Positions 35,563-45,177 of a stretch of 64,000 nucleotides of DNA are shown here, piece by piece (the stretch's first letter is position 1; every line of letters starts with the position of its first letter). The stretch comes from Roseomonas sp. GTDB taxonomy: Bacteria; Pseudomonadota; Alphaproteobacteria; Acetobacterales; Acetobacteraceae. A program made the position numbers and the translations under genes. The stretch covers positions 124,001 through 188,000 of the forward strand of contig JADCFA010000009.1 of assembly GCA_020249775.1 (NCBI GenBank), written 5' to 3'. The notes beneath the pieces were generated by a model. That model searched no databases. It had not been told where the DNA came from and was given only the letters and a program-made list of their open reading frames with translations.

Positions 35563-36671
35563 GCGGAATTGCTCCCTTGGTGAAGAAGCCGGTCAATCGG
35601 GAAAAGCGGCAGTTCCGGCGCCTCGCCCAAAATCGCCTGCGCCAGGATGCGGCCCATATAGGGGCCGCTTGTGTAGCCTGAATGCACGCTGCCGATGATC
35701 CAGGCATCGTCAATGCCGGGGATAGGGCCAATGGCGGGCAGCGCATCTGCCGTTTCCGCTTCCAGCCCAAGCCAGGACCGCACGACGCGCGCCTGCCGCA
35801 ACGCCGGCACAGTATGCGCCGCGAGCCGCACATTACCGAGAAAATTTTCTGACCGTACAGCGAGACCGCCCCGCGCACGATCCCCAATGCCCTGCCATCC
35901 GCCACCAATCAGCACAGTGCCATTGGCATATTGCTTGAGGCTCAATAGGCCGGATGCAACACCAAGCACAGTACGCATCACCTGCGGCATGCGTTCAGTC
36001 ACCACAAGCTGATTGATCAGGACCTTGATTGGCAGCGTCACGCCTAGCCAGGCCAACATGTCCTGAAGCCATACGCCGCCCGCCAGTACCACGCGTTGCG
36101 CTGCAACAGCACCCGCAGACGTGTTCAGCAAAAAGCGGCCAGCAATAGCGCGCACTGGCGTTGCTTCCATCAACGTCACGCCGGCTTCCTGCAAGGCGGC
36201 GCGAAAGGCGCGCCCGGTCAGATAGGCCGAGGCAAAGCCATCAATCGGGCAATGCCCGGCAAGCTTTACTCCATCCGCAAGCCCGGGTTCAATCACTTGG
36301 GCAGCGCGGCCATCAATCAAGTCAATCGGCGCGCCGGCTTCGCGGCGGATGCGCGCGCGTTCCTGAAGCATCGCGGCTTCTGCATCCGTGAAGGCGACGG
36401 ATAATCCCGGGCAGGCTGTCGCCAGCACATCCCCGCCAGCGCACCAGGCGGGCATGGCCATCCACATTTCATGCGCGCGGAGCGCATAAGGGATGAGCGC
36501 CGCGCGAGTCATTTGCATCGTCAGCGTGCCGGCATTCACGCCTGATGCCTCGCGGCAAATCTCACCACGATCGAGCAGTACAACACGCATGCCGCCGCGC
36601 GCGAGGAAAAGGGCCGTGGCGCAGCCCATGATCCCCGCGCCAATTACAGCCGCATCAAAGCGCGTCTTCAT
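35559..36671 (-). CDS. FAD-dependent amino acid dehydrogenase, HcnC/DAO-like subunit
   Basis: A 370-residue DAO-fold flavoprotein. FAD-binding GAGIMG lies near the N-terminus (AAVIGAGIMGCATALFLA), NAGTLTMQ is the flavin-contact segment, and the closing IIGSVHSGYTSGPYMG is typical of the family. It likely forms the catalytic subunit of a three-part membrane-linked D-amino acid (for example D-hydroxyproline) or opine-type dehydrogenase with the two genes upstream. The ATG at 36669-36671 overlaps the stop of the HcnB-like gene. Confidence 0.85.
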   Translation of the reverse strand: MKTRFDAAVIGAGIMGCATALFLARGGMRVVLLDRGEICREASGVNAGTLTMQMTRAALIPYALRAHEMWMAMPAWCAGGDVLATACPGLSVAFTDAEAAMLQERARIRREAGAPIDLIDGRAAQVIEPGLADGVKLAGHCPIDGFASAYLTGRAFRAALQEAGVTLMEATPVRAIAGRFLLNTSAGAVAAQRVVLAGGVWLQDMLAWLGVTLPIKVLINQLVVTERMPQVMRTVLGVASGLLSLKQYANGTVLIGGGWQGIGDRARGGLAVRSENFLGNVRLAAHTVPALRQARVVRSWLGLEAETADALPAIGPIPGIDDAWIIGSVHSGYTSGPYMGRILAQAILGEAPELPLFPIDRLLHQGSNSA

Positions 36672-38071
36672 ATCGGTGCGGGCGCTGGCACTGGAATATC
36701 GGCGTAGTCGAAATCGCCAAGAATGGAGGCCATCGGCACTGGCCGCAGCGGGAGGCGACCGGTGGCGAAACCCAGCTCTGCCAAGCCCACACCGCGCGCA
36801 GAGGCAAGCAGCGCACCCGCGGCCTCTCCGCACATGCGTCCCTGGCAAGGGCCCATGCCGCAACGGGTAAAGTGCTTGAGCTGGTTGATCGTATTGGCAC
36901 CTGCCGCGGCGGCTTTTTCGATTTCGTCGCGAGTGATACCTTCACAGCGGCAGATGATTGTCTCCGCAGGAATGGCTTCGATCATCGCCGGGCGCAGCGC
37001 CATCATGCGCGCCATAGCGGCACCTGTGCGGCGTGCGCGCGCCAGCGCCGCGTCTTCCTTCGGCGCGTATGCCAAACTGAAGCCAAGGTCCTGTAAGGCC
37101 GTGCGCGCCGCAAGGCGCCCAGCGGCCGGCGCCGCCGCCGCACCGCGCACACCCGCGCCATCACCGGCGGCATATAAGAAAGGCACGCTAGTGCGTTGTG
37201 CGGCATCCAGCACGGGCACCCAGCCACCATCCTCTGGCCGATGCGCATGGCGCGCGCGATAGGTGCGGCTTGCTTCCGTGGCCGGCACCAGCCCATGACC
37301 GATGCAGAGCGCATCAGCTTGAAAGACGCGTTTGCCCACACGCACAGCCGAAAGAACCTTGTCGCCTTCAGCTGCCGTCACCTGTGCGCCCGCCAGCACT
37401 GGCACGCGCCCCGCGAGCAGCTTGGTGCGCCAGGCCACACCGCGCGCCAATAAATCGGGCCGCGCGCCCAGTGCTGGCAGTGCGCGCAGCCATTCGCCTG
37501 GTGTTGCCGCATCAATCACAGCGGCAATGGACCCGCCGCCCGCCAGCAGCTTCGCCGCTACCGCATAAAGCAGCGGCCCAATACCCGCGACCACCACCCG
37601 CTGGCCTGGCAATACGCCCTGAGCTTTCAGCAGAATGGTGGCGGCAGCCAAGCCAATCACGCCCGGCATCGTCCAGCCTGGAAAGGGAATGATCCGTTCA
37701 TGCGTGCCACAGCAGAGAATCAGCGCGCGCGCCTCGACCGTGAAAGGCACGCCATCCGCGCCGAGCGCCGAAAGGCTGAAGGGTGCATCAGGCTCCCCTT
37801 CCGCTACCAACGGCCCGCCACCCAAGCCCCAGACACGGCAGCCGGCACGAATTTCGGCGCCGCTTGCGGCCAGCGCGGCACGCAGCGCATCGCCTTCCTG
37901 CCGGTCACGATCCGGCTTCATGGCAAAGCCCACTGGCGGTGCGCGATAGACCTGCCCGCCCGGTACGGGCGATTCCTCCAAAAGCACAACGCGCGCAGCG
38001 CTGTGCGCGGCTTCGGTTGCCGCTGCCATGCCGGCCGGGCCGCCGCCCAATACTGCAACATCGAAGATCAT
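36668..38071 (-). CDS. FAD/NAD(P)-binding HcnB-like subunit with BFD-type Fe-S domain
   Basis: A 467-residue disulfide-reductase-fold protein. GGGPAGMAAA lies near the N-terminus and a second Rossmann fold around VVVAGIGPLLYAV. The C-terminal BFD-like cluster site has CRCEGITRDEI and CGMGPCQGRMCG (Cys-x-Cys ... Cys-x4-Cys). This is the electron-transfer subunit of HcnABC/OoxA/hydroxyproline dehydrogenase-type enzymes. It overlaps the 2Fe-2S gene upstream and the HcnC-like gene downstream, both ATGA. Confidence 0.85.
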   Translation of the reverse strand: MIFDVAVLGGGPAGMAAATEAAHSAARVVLLEESPVPGGQVYRAPPVGFAMKPDRDRQEGDALRAALAASGAEIRAGCRVWGLGGGPLVAEGEPDAPFSLSALGADGVPFTVEARALILCCGTHERIIPFPGWTMPGVIGLAAATILLKAQGVLPGQRVVVAGIGPLLYAVAAKLLAGGGSIAAVIDAATPGEWLRALPALGARPDLLARGVAWRTKLLAGRVPVLAGAQVTAAEGDKVLSAVRVGKRVFQADALCIGHGLVPATEASRTYRARHAHRPEDGGWVPVLDAAQRTSVPFLYAAGDGAGVRGAAAAPAAGRLAARTALQDLGFSLAYAPKEDAALARARRTGAAMARMMALRPAMIEAIPAETIICRCEGITRDEIEKAAAAGANTINQLKHFTRCGMGPCQGRMCGEAAGALLASARGVGLAELGFATGRLPLRPVPMASILGDFDYADIPVPAPAPI

Positions 38072-38340
38072 GCGGCTGAGACCTCCTGCCCCGCCACAAT
38101 AGGCGTAAGGCAGGCCTGTACCAGCCGCCCATCCACGCGCAGCAGACATTGCTGGCACACCCCCATCAAGCAGAAGGCTGTGCGCGGGCGCGCGGGATCT
38201 TCACCTTCACCAAAGCGCCAGTGGCCGGCGGCGATCAGCGCAGCCGCTAGGCTTTCCCCCGGATGGGCCATCATGGGAACGCCTTCCACCATGATGCTGA
38301 CAGGCGCGGAACGCGCAACATTGCGGATGCGTAGATTCAT
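38068..38340 (-). CDS. Small (2Fe-2S) HcnA-like subunit
   Basis: A 90-residue ferredoxin-fold protein with four cysteines (57, 62, 65, 77) in FCLMGVCQQCLLRVDG and VQACLT, the plant-type 2Fe-2S pattern. It is the first gene of a fully overlapping four-gene set: 2Fe-2S, HcnB-like, HcnC-like and DapA-like. It corresponds to the N-terminal domain of the fused dehydrogenase at 45178. Confidence 0.9.
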   Translation of the reverse strand: MNLRIRNVARSAPVSIMVEGVPMMAHPGESLAAALIAAGHWRFGEGEDPARPRTAFCLMGVCQQCLLRVDGRLVQACLTPIVAGQEVSAA

Positions 38341-38416
38341 GCAAGCGATAATAGGTCAGCGCGGGCCGCGCGCAACTGTGGCATCGGCTTGACGCGCTGG
38401 ATGAAAAGCTTTGACT

Positions 38417-39190
38417 ATGGATGCCCGACGAAAACCAGGGCGATCAGGTTTGGCATTCCTTTCCATTCAAGGGCTGACAGTTTCCTATGGCGGCAAGGCC
38501 GATGTGCTGCGCGATGTCTCGCTTGAGGTGGAACGCGGAGAGGTCATCGGGTTGATCGGCCCATCGGGCTCCGGCAAATCCACCATTCTGCGCACGCTAG
38601 TTGGGCTGCTGAAGCCGCGCGCTGGCACGGTGACGCTGGATGGCACGCCGGTGGATTACTCAAGCCGCGCAAGCCTGCGGGGCGCACGCGATCGCTTCGC
38701 TATCGTCTTTCAGCAATACAATCTGTTCCAGAACATGACGGCGCTGCGCAATGTCGCCATCGCGCCGACGCTTGTAAAAAAACGCGCCAGGAAGGAGGTG
38801 GAGGATGAGGCGCGCGCGCTACTCGCCCGCGTTGGCCTGGCCGAGAAGGTGAATGCCTATCCGGATGAGCTTTCCGGAGGCCAACAGCAGCGCGTCGCCA
38901 TCGCGCGCGCTTTGGCGTTGAAGCCTGATATTCTTCTGCTGGATGAGGTAACTGCCGCGCTGGATCCCGAATTGGTGGGAGAAGTGCTGGATACCATCCG
39001 CGCGCTGCAGCGCGATGGTATGACAATGCTGATCGTGAGTCATGAGATGGCCTTCATCCGGGAGGTGGCGAGCCGGGTTATCTTCCTCGATCAGGGGTCC
39101 ATCATCGAAACAGGTCCGCCGGCGGCAATATTCGACCATCCGCGCAGTCCACGCTTGAAGGAATTCACATCGCGCATCCTGCGCCATTGA
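38417..39190 (+). CDS. Amino acid ABC transporter ATP-binding protein (GlnQ/HisP type)
   Basis: About 257 residues with Walker A GPSGSGKST, Q-loop FQQYNLFQNMTALRN, signature LSGGQQQRVAIARALA, Walker B ILLLDEVTAALD and H-loop IVSHEMAFIREVA. This is a polar amino acid ATPase. It most likely powers the permeases at 33276-34658, from which it is separated by the catabolic genes on the other strand. The permease at 42634 has no ATPase of its own and may share it. An ATG at 38417 is preferred to an upstream TTG. Confidence 0.9.
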   Translation: MDARRKPGRSGLAFLSIQGLTVSYGGKADVLRDVSLEVERGEVIGLIGPSGSGKSTILRTLVGLLKPRAGTVTLDGTPVDYSSRASLRGARDRFAIVFQQYNLFQNMTALRNVAIAPTLVKKRARKEVEDEARALLARVGLAEKVNAYPDELSGGQQQRVAIARALALKPDILLLDEVTAALDPELVGEVLDTIRALQRDGMTMLIVSHEMAFIREVASRVIFLDQGSIIETGPPAAIFDHPRSPRLKEFTSRILRH

Positions 39191-39277
39191 TGCCCAAGGA
39201 CCGATCATGGATCTGTGTACCGCATTACCGTTATTGTCATCCGATAGGTCCATCGGTTGTATGAGAAGGAGGCCCCA

Positions 39278-40195
39278 ATGTCCTTCACCCCGCACGGGAT
39301 GCACCTGTTGAAGGGTGCCATTGATTGCCACATCCATTGCGCGCCGCATCTTTCAGGGCGATCCGTGAATGTATTCGATGCCATCAGACAGGCAGCTGCT
39401 GCCGGCATGCGTGCCATCGGCATCATGTGCAATTTCCAGAATACATCTGGCTTGGCCGCACTGGCCAATGATGAACTTGGCCATCTGGGTATTGAGGCCT
39501 TTGGTGGCCTGATCATGCAACCGACGGCCGGCGGCGTGACGTTGGAGGCAGCGCGCACCGCGATCGGCTATGGCTATGGCCCAGGAACCGGCGCGCGCTT
39601 TATTAGCCTACCGACCCATCACACGCGCCATGTTGCATTGCAGGAAGGTCGTAGTCCCAGCTTTCTGGAAACCACCTTCTTCATTCCCGAAGCCGGCCCA
39701 GTGCCCGACCCCGTGCCCGCCATCATGGAACTCTGCGCCACCAAGGATGTGGTTTTCGATTGTGGACATGTTTCCGGGCGGGAAGCTGTTGCGCTTGTTG
39801 AAGAAGCACGGGGGCGGGGTGTGACGCGCATGCGCACCCATTGCGCGGGCTATGCGCCAGAGGAAATCGCTGCCATTACGGCACTCGGCGCTTATGCTGA
39901 GTTCTCATTTTTTGGCCTGACCCATGCGACGCAGGTCGCGCTTACGCATGCAGATGACGAAAAGCACAAGATCGCAGGACAGAGTGCTATTCAGGATATC
40001 ACGCCACGCATCCGCGCCGCCGGTGATCGGGCAATCCTTTCAAGCGATGCGGGTGTATACCTGCTGCCACCGCCGGTTGAAGCATTGCGCGAATTTGTGG
40101 TGCTGGTTGAAAGCGAGGGCTTCACCGAAGCCGAGATCCGTCGCATGATCGGCGATAACCCCGCGAGGCTTTTTCGGATCGAACATCATTCATAG
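39278..40195 (+). CDS. DUF6282-type amidohydrolase-like protein
   Basis: A 305-residue protein with metal-binding-like residues of the amidohydrolase fold: DCHIHCAPH near the N-terminus, SLPTHHTRH in the middle, DCGHVSG and a late SSDAGVY. It resembles the DUF6282 family, whose reaction is not established. A perfect AAGGAGG five bases before the ATG fixes the start. It lies downstream of the amino acid ATPase in the same direction, so it may act on the imported compound. Confidence 0.75.
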   Translation: MSFTPHGMHLLKGAIDCHIHCAPHLSGRSVNVFDAIRQAAAAGMRAIGIMCNFQNTSGLAALANDELGHLGIEAFGGLIMQPTAGGVTLEAARTAIGYGYGPGTGARFISLPTHHTRHVALQEGRSPSFLETTFFIPEAGPVPDPVPAIMELCATKDVVFDCGHVSGREAVALVEEARGRGVTRMRTHCAGYAPEEIAAITALGAYAEFSFFGLTHATQVALTHADDEKHKIAGQSAIQDITPRIRAAGDRAILSSDAGVYLLPPPVEALREFVVLVESEGFTEAEIRRMIGDNPARLFRIEHHS

Positions 40196-40248
40196 CATCT
40201 GACGCGCATAAATTACGATCCAAAGCGGTGCAGATTCACAAAAGTTAT

Positions 40249-41553
40249 TCAGGCCGAACCGCACCATCTTAGCGCGCTATCCGCGGCAACCTTAATGGCG
40301 CGCAGATAATCTTCCACGTCAACCCATTCGTCATGCCCGCCATTCTGGGTCAAGTCACCACAAAGCGGACCAAAGCCGACGGTTGGAATATTCCGCTGCA
40401 CCATGGGCACGCGAATATCGGATGAGGTATGCATGGCATTCACAAAGGGTGAAAGCCCGGTCACGCGCGAAACTGCCGCGCTTACCGCGCCAAAAAGCGG
40501 TGAATCCGCAGGCAATTCCGCGCCAGTCACGCCGGAAAGCCACTCAAGCTTGGGCGGATGATCTTTCAACCAGGCATCCTGTTGCGCGCAAGCCGCAATG
40601 CAATCGGTGATTTCCTGTTGCACCTTTTCCATCACCTCCCCCGGCGGGAAGGAAACGGCAGCACCCATGATGCAGCTTGTCGGGATACGGCTGAAGCGCG
40701 CGGCATCACCGCAGGAGATGTAGGAAACCATGATATTGGTGGCGCGGCCAACAACATCTTCAATGCCGGGGTGATGCACCCTTGCGCCGCGCGCCTGATC
40801 AAGCGCATCAAGCGCTGCCTTTACCAGCATCGCCTTATCCAAAGCATTCACGGCAAGATGGGCAAAAGCCGTATGGCCGGGTTCCTTGGTATCCGGTCCC
40901 TTGCCCGCTACGGTCACGCGAAAATAAAGCTGCCCGCTGCAAATCGCCTTGATTTCCTGCATGCCGACACCGCTTTCCGCCGGATGCACATAGATCGCCG
41001 CATCCGCGACATGGCCATGCTGCATCGCCGCCGCCACACCGCGTGCATGGCGCTTGGATGGCGTGCTTGTCGCAATGATATCGCCCTTGGGCTGCACGCC
41101 TGCCGCACGAATAACCTTGATCGCCTCTGCCATGATGGCGATGCCGGCAAGATCATCAGCCACACCCCAGCCATGAATGCGACCATCCGCGATATCCCCG
41201 GCAAAGGGATCATGCCGCCAGGTTTCGGTATTCCTGAGTGGTTCACCATCTGGATGGCCGAAGAAAATCAGGCTGGGGCCGCCGCCGCTGCCAGTAAGTC
41301 GCGCGATGATGCTGGCGCGTTCCTCTCGCGCCATGGCCTCACCTTCAGCGAATTCATGGCGCATCTGCACATCCGATGGCACATAGGAAAGGGCTTCCAC
41401 GGTGCACCCGGCGTCGCGCAGATGATCCGCGAAGCATTGCTGCACGGCCGCTTCGCCTTGGCGCTGCAAGGCGATCAGCTTGCGCAGAAAGGCGATGCTT
41501 TCCGCCCGGCGCGCCTCGGCCGCGGCGATGATTTGCTCAGAAAACCCGCTCAT
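40249..41553 (-). CDS. M20 family peptidase/deacylase (ArgE/DapE-like)
   Basis: A 434-residue M20 metallohydrolase. Seen are FFGHPDGEP (His and Asp ligands), GWGVADDLAGI (bridging Asp), YVHPAESGVG (Glu ligand), the AHLAVNALDKA dimerisation-domain segment and a late MHTSSDIR. The family removes acyl groups from amino acids or cleaves dipeptides. The substrate is unknown; in this cluster it could release an amino acid that the adjacent transporter and dehydrogenase then use. Confidence 0.8.
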   Translation of the reverse strand: MSGFSEQIIAAAEARRAESIAFLRKLIALQRQGEAAVQQCFADHLRDAGCTVEALSYVPSDVQMRHEFAEGEAMAREERASIIARLTGSGGGPSLIFFGHPDGEPLRNTETWRHDPFAGDIADGRIHGWGVADDLAGIAIMAEAIKVIRAAGVQPKGDIIATSTPSKRHARGVAAAMQHGHVADAAIYVHPAESGVGMQEIKAICSGQLYFRVTVAGKGPDTKEPGHTAFAHLAVNALDKAMLVKAALDALDQARGARVHHPGIEDVVGRATNIMVSYISCGDAARFSRIPTSCIMGAAVSFPPGEVMEKVQQEITDCIAACAQQDAWLKDHPPKLEWLSGVTGAELPADSPLFGAVSAAVSRVTGLSPFVNAMHTSSDIRVPMVQRNIPTVGFGPLCGDLTQNGGHDEWVDVEDYLRAIKVAADSALRWCGSA

Positions 41554-41600
41554 GACATACGCTCCTGCTTCAAACCACGCTGCCGCTTGGAATGTGCGCC

Positions 41601-42587
41601 TTACTCAGGCTGCACGCCAGAAATCCGCACCAATTCTCGCCATTTGTCGCGTTGGGAACGCATCAAGCTTTGGAATTCCTGCGGCGAGGAGGGGAAGGGA
41701 ATATTGCCATTGGCAGATAGGCGCTGCACCAGTGCCGGGTCCTTCAGCCCTTCATTGATCGCGGCATTCATGCGCTGCATGATTTCTGTCGGGATACCCG
41801 CGGGCCCCATCACGGCGGAAAATGACGGCAGATCGTAATCCGCCACCCCCTGTTCCTGCACCGTCGGCATATCGGGCGCCAAGGGCCAGCGGGTTGGGTT
41901 GGTGATACCAAGTGCGCGCACCTGGCCAGCCCTGACGGCGCCGATCACGCCAGAGAAACTATCAAACACCACCTGGATATTGCCTGCGATCAAGTCAGCC
42001 AGCGCTGGCGCCGCCCCACGATAGGGCACATGGGTCAATTCCGTGCCCGTGCGCAGCATGAACAGCACGCCAAGCATATGATTGGCGCCCCCTGCCCCGG
42101 CGGATCCGTAATTCAGCCTGCCCGGATGAGCCTTCGCATAAGCGATCAGTTCCTGGATATTGCGTATCGGCAAGCCCGGGTGAACACAAACAATCGCTGT
42201 TCCAATCGAAAAAGTCGCGATATGGCTGAAATCATCTACGCCTTCGTAGCCGGGCGAGCGAAACAGCAAGGGTGCGCCAAGATGGGAAGATGGGCTCGCC
42301 ATCATGATCGTATAGCCATCAGGTGCTGATTGCGCGACATGGGCGGTGCCAACCGTGCCGCCGGCACCGCTGCGATTATCCACAACGACCGGACTGCCCA
42401 GCGCCTTTTGCAAAACTTCGGCCTGCAAGCGCCCAGAGATATCACTTGCGCCACCGGGCGGGTAAGGCACCACAAGACGTATCGGCCGATTGGGCCAGGC
42501 GGCGGCCTGCGCGGAGGCGCTGCGCAGCTTCAGCAATCCGGGCAGCGCCAATGCGCTGGCAGTGAATGCACGACGTCCCACACGCAT
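41601..42587 (-). CDS. Bug/TctC family periplasmic receptor
   Basis: A 328-residue Bug protein with a signal sequence carrying paired arginines (RRAFTASALALPGLL). Bug hallmarks are WPNRPIRLVVPYPPGGASD, VVVDNRSGAGGTVGTAHVA and APDGYTIMM. Such proteins bind carboxylates or amides in the periplasm for TctAB transporters or for signalling. No tctA or tctB is present here. Confidence 0.9.
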   Translation of the reverse strand: MRVGRRAFTASALALPGLLKLRSASAQAAAWPNRPIRLVVPYPPGGASDISGRLQAEVLQKALGSPVVVDNRSGAGGTVGTAHVAQSAPDGYTIMMASPSSHLGAPLLFRSPGYEGVDDFSHIATFSIGTAIVCVHPGLPIRNIQELIAYAKAHPGRLNYGSAGAGGANHMLGVLFMLRTGTELTHVPYRGAAPALADLIAGNIQVVFDSFSGVIGAVRAGQVRALGITNPTRWPLAPDMPTVQEQGVADYDLPSFSAVMGPAGIPTEIMQRMNAAINEGLKDPALVQRLSANGNIPFPSSPQEFQSLMRSQRDKWRELVRISGVQPE

Positions 42588-42633
42588 TGCTCAATCTCCC
42601 GTCAGCTTGATCACAAATTCCATGACGCGACCT

Positions 42634-43323
42634 TCAGCGTCGGTCCGCCGCCTCTGTCCCATAGCCGCGACCATAACGTTTTTCGAGGCGCCGTTGCACG
42701 AAATCCCATGCCGTTGTCATTGCCAGATAATAAAGCGCCGCTACCATGAAAAGCTCCAGTACCAGAAAGCGTTCCTGGATCAGGATCTGCGTGCGGCGCA
42801 GCAATTCTTCCATGCTGATCACGCTTGCGACCGAAGTGGTCTTGAGCAGACCATTCACCGAATTGCCCAGTGGCGGGATGATAATGCGCAGCGCCTGCGG
42901 CCAGATCACCAGCCGAAATACCTGAAGGCGCCTGAGCCCAAGCGCCAAAGCCGCTTCGCGCTGGCCTCGCGCTACCGCAAGAATGCCGGCACGCACTGTC
43001 TCACTCAAATAGGCGGCTTCATTCAAGGCAAGGCCAAGCAGCGCCGCCTGAACCACAGAAAAGCGCAAGCCGAATAGCGGCAAGCCAGTATAGATGATCA
43101 GCAATTGCACCAGCAGCGGCGTGCCGCGAAATACCCAGCAGTAAAACGCCGCAATGCCTGACAGAAATGGGTTGCCGGAAAGCCGCATAACGGCCAGCCC
43201 GATGCCAAGCAGCAGCCCAGCCGACAGCGAAGCCGCCGTCAGCCAGAGCGTGGTGACGGCGCCCTGCAGCAGAAATGGGTTCAAAAGATAGTCAAAGAAC
43301 CCAGACCAGGACCAGATTTGCAC
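42634..43323 (-). CDS. Amino acid ABC transporter permease
   Basis: A 229-residue HisM/GlnP-type permease. EAA-loop region: GQREAALALGLRRLQVFRLV then IWPQALR. FRGTPLLVQLLIIYTGLP and LNEAAYLSE are the other conserved segments. It is paired with the binding protein 17 bases upstream. No second permease or ATPase is linked, so it probably works as a homodimer with an ATPase encoded elsewhere, perhaps 38417. Confidence 0.9.
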   Translation of the reverse strand: MQIWSWSGFFDYLLNPFLLQGAVTTLWLTAASLSAGLLLGIGLAVMRLSGNPFLSGIAAFYCWVFRGTPLLVQLLIIYTGLPLFGLRFSVVQAALLGLALNEAAYLSETVRAGILAVARGQREAALALGLRRLQVFRLVIWPQALRIIIPPLGNSVNGLLKTTSVASVISMEELLRRTQILIQERFLVLELFMVAALYYLAMTTAWDFVQRRLEKRYGRGYGTEAADRR

Positions 43324-43340
43324 GCGTGAAAATCAGGCGC

Positions 43341-44168
43341 TTATTGCGGCCCAACCACTTCAAGCCTGTCCGTATACATCGAAGCGCCATAGCGATCGAA
43401 TAGCGCCTTCAGGCTGCCATCGGCCTTCATGGCTTCCAGCGCGCCCACTACCGCATCGGCCAGCACGCGCGACCTTGTGGCAACCGCGACCGGGGTTGGG
43501 AAAAGCCCATTCAGCACGCGCGGAAAATCGCCGCGCTGATCATATTCCGCCGCCACGCCATCAATACTGGTCACCGCCTGCACCTGGCCCGCGCGCAGCG
43601 CCTGATAGGCCACGGCGAAATTGTCGAAGGTGCGGATATTCATCGGCTGCAGGCCCTTCGCCTGCAAGGATTGGCTCAATTCCCGTGTGCGGCGTTCTTC
43701 AAAGCCACCTATTTCAACACCAACTATCTTCCCCGCCAAATCATCCGTGGTGCGGATATTCTGCGGATTACCGCGTGGCGCGCTGAAGGAAATCGCCTGA
43801 TTTTCATAGCGAATCATTTGCATCATGCGCGCGCGTTCTTCCGTGTAGAAAATGCCGGTATTGATCAAATCCCAACGCCGCGCCGCCAGACCGGGGATCA
43901 TGGCGCTGAATTCGATGCGCACATATTCCGGCGTCAGGCACAGTCGGCGCGCGATTTCATTGCCGAGCTCAATCCGCATGCCGCGCAATTGCCCCTGCGC
44001 ATCCACGAATTGCAGCGGCGGAAGGGTTGGGTTGGTGGACATCACCAGCGTGCGCGACTTCACCAATTCGCCATCCGGCACCGCAGGCGTGCAGGCGGGC
44101 GCCTGAGCCATCGCCGGGGTTGCCACCAGCACCGCCATGGCGGCGAGGATTCCATATCGCAGCATCAT
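43341..44168 (-). CDS. Amino acid ABC transporter substrate-binding protein
   Basis: A 275-residue SBP_bac_3 protein with signal peptide (LAAMAVLVATPAMAQA) and the segments LVMSTNPTLPPLQFVDA, GMRIELGNEIARRLC and, later, GQVQAVTSIDG. It is upstream of the single permease on the same strand and downstream of the DapA-family gene, so these genes probably form one operon. Confidence 0.9.
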   Translation of the reverse strand: MMLRYGILAAMAVLVATPAMAQAPACTPAVPDGELVKSRTLVMSTNPTLPPLQFVDAQGQLRGMRIELGNEIARRLCLTPEYVRIEFSAMIPGLAARRWDLINTGIFYTEERARMMQMIRYENQAISFSAPRGNPQNIRTTDDLAGKIVGVEIGGFEERRTRELSQSLQAKGLQPMNIRTFDNFAVAYQALRAGQVQAVTSIDGVAAEYDQRGDFPRVLNGLFPTPVAVATRSRVLADAVVGALEAMKADGSLKALFDRYGASMYTDRLEVVGPQ

Positions 44169-44188
44169 TTTTCTCCCTGTTCAGAAAC

Positions 44189-45100
44189 TCATTCCGCAGC
44201 GCGCGCTTCGGCGCCGATCAGTCCAATGCCCTGCAATACCTGCGCCAAGGCCGGCATATCCTGTGCAGGCAATGGCAGGCGCGGCGGGCGCGGTGGGCCC
44301 ATATCCATGCCCATCAGCTTGAACCCCGCCTTGGTGCCGGAAACATAACGCGGCCCGCCCACCCAAGGCAGCAGTGGCGCCAGCTTGCGATACAGCGCCA
44401 GCGCCTTGGGCCGATCCGCCTCAAACGCTGCCGCATCGAACATGTCCGAAGAAAGCCGCGGCGCCAGATTGCTGCAAACGGCAACCCATCCAATGGCGCC
44501 AAGCCAGGCGCTTTCATAGCCAAGCACACCGGCAAAAACCTCCATCCTGTCACCACAGAGCGCCACAATATCGCGCACACGTGTCACTTCCAGCGTGCTT
44601 TCCTTGACATAGCGGCAATTCGGAATGGTCGAAATCCGCGCGAGCGTCGCGGGCAGCATATCCACATTGGATGTTGCGGGGTTGTTATAGACCATGATCG
44701 GAATGCCGATCGCATCCGCAACCGTCTTGTAATGGTGAAACAGCTCATCTTCCGTCGGCACGCAATAGAAGGGCGGGATGATCATGACGCCATCGGCGCC
44801 TTGCGATTCTGCTTCGCGCGAAAGCGCCACGACGTCGCGCGTATCCTCGGCCCCGGTGCCGATCAGCACCGGCACACGGCCACGCGCGGCGCGGATCACG
44901 GTCTCGACAATGCCCTGACGCTCTTCGCGTGAGACGGAAAGGAATTCGCCGGTGGAGCCCAACGGGATCAGGCCCTTCACCCCTTCGGTGATCTGATATT
45001 CCACCAGGCGTTCCAGCGCCTTGTAATCCACGGTGGCGCCATCGGTGCTAAAGGGCGTGATCAGCACCGTATAGGTGCCACGAAAGGGCTCTCGGGCCAT
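44189..45100 (-). CDS. DapA/NAL-family lyase or deaminase
   Basis: A 303-residue (beta/alpha)8 enzyme with an intact active site: GSTGE at 48-52, Tyr138 in VYNNP and Schiff-base Lys166 in RYVKEST. Members include DHDPS, N-acetylneuraminate lyase and hydroxyproline-pathway deaminases. The start at 45098-45100 has GGAG upstream. It is divergent from the fused dehydrogenase gene (77-base gap), which pairs the same two enzyme types as the locus at 34639-38340. Confidence 0.85.
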   Translation of the reverse strand: MAREPFRGTYTVLITPFSTDGATVDYKALERLVEYQITEGVKGLIPLGSTGEFLSVSREERQGIVETVIRAARGRVPVLIGTGAEDTRDVVALSREAESQGADGVMIIPPFYCVPTEDELFHHYKTVADAIGIPIMVYNNPATSNVDMLPATLARISTIPNCRYVKESTLEVTRVRDIVALCGDRMEVFAGVLGYESAWLGAIGWVAVCSNLAPRLSSDMFDAAAFEADRPKALALYRKLAPLLPWVGGPRYVSGTKAGFKLMGMDMGPPRPPRLPLPAQDMPALAQVLQGIGLIGAEARAAE

Positions 45101-45177
45101 GAGGGAAGCTCCCGGGGGTGGACGCGGCCGCGCCGCATGCGATGATGGGAGCCGGTTTTCGGGCAAACGGCAAGAGC

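Noticed and set aside
40558-41838. 426-residue plus-strand open frame
   Set aside because: It is antisense to the M20 peptidase and Bug receptor genes and has no recognisable content.
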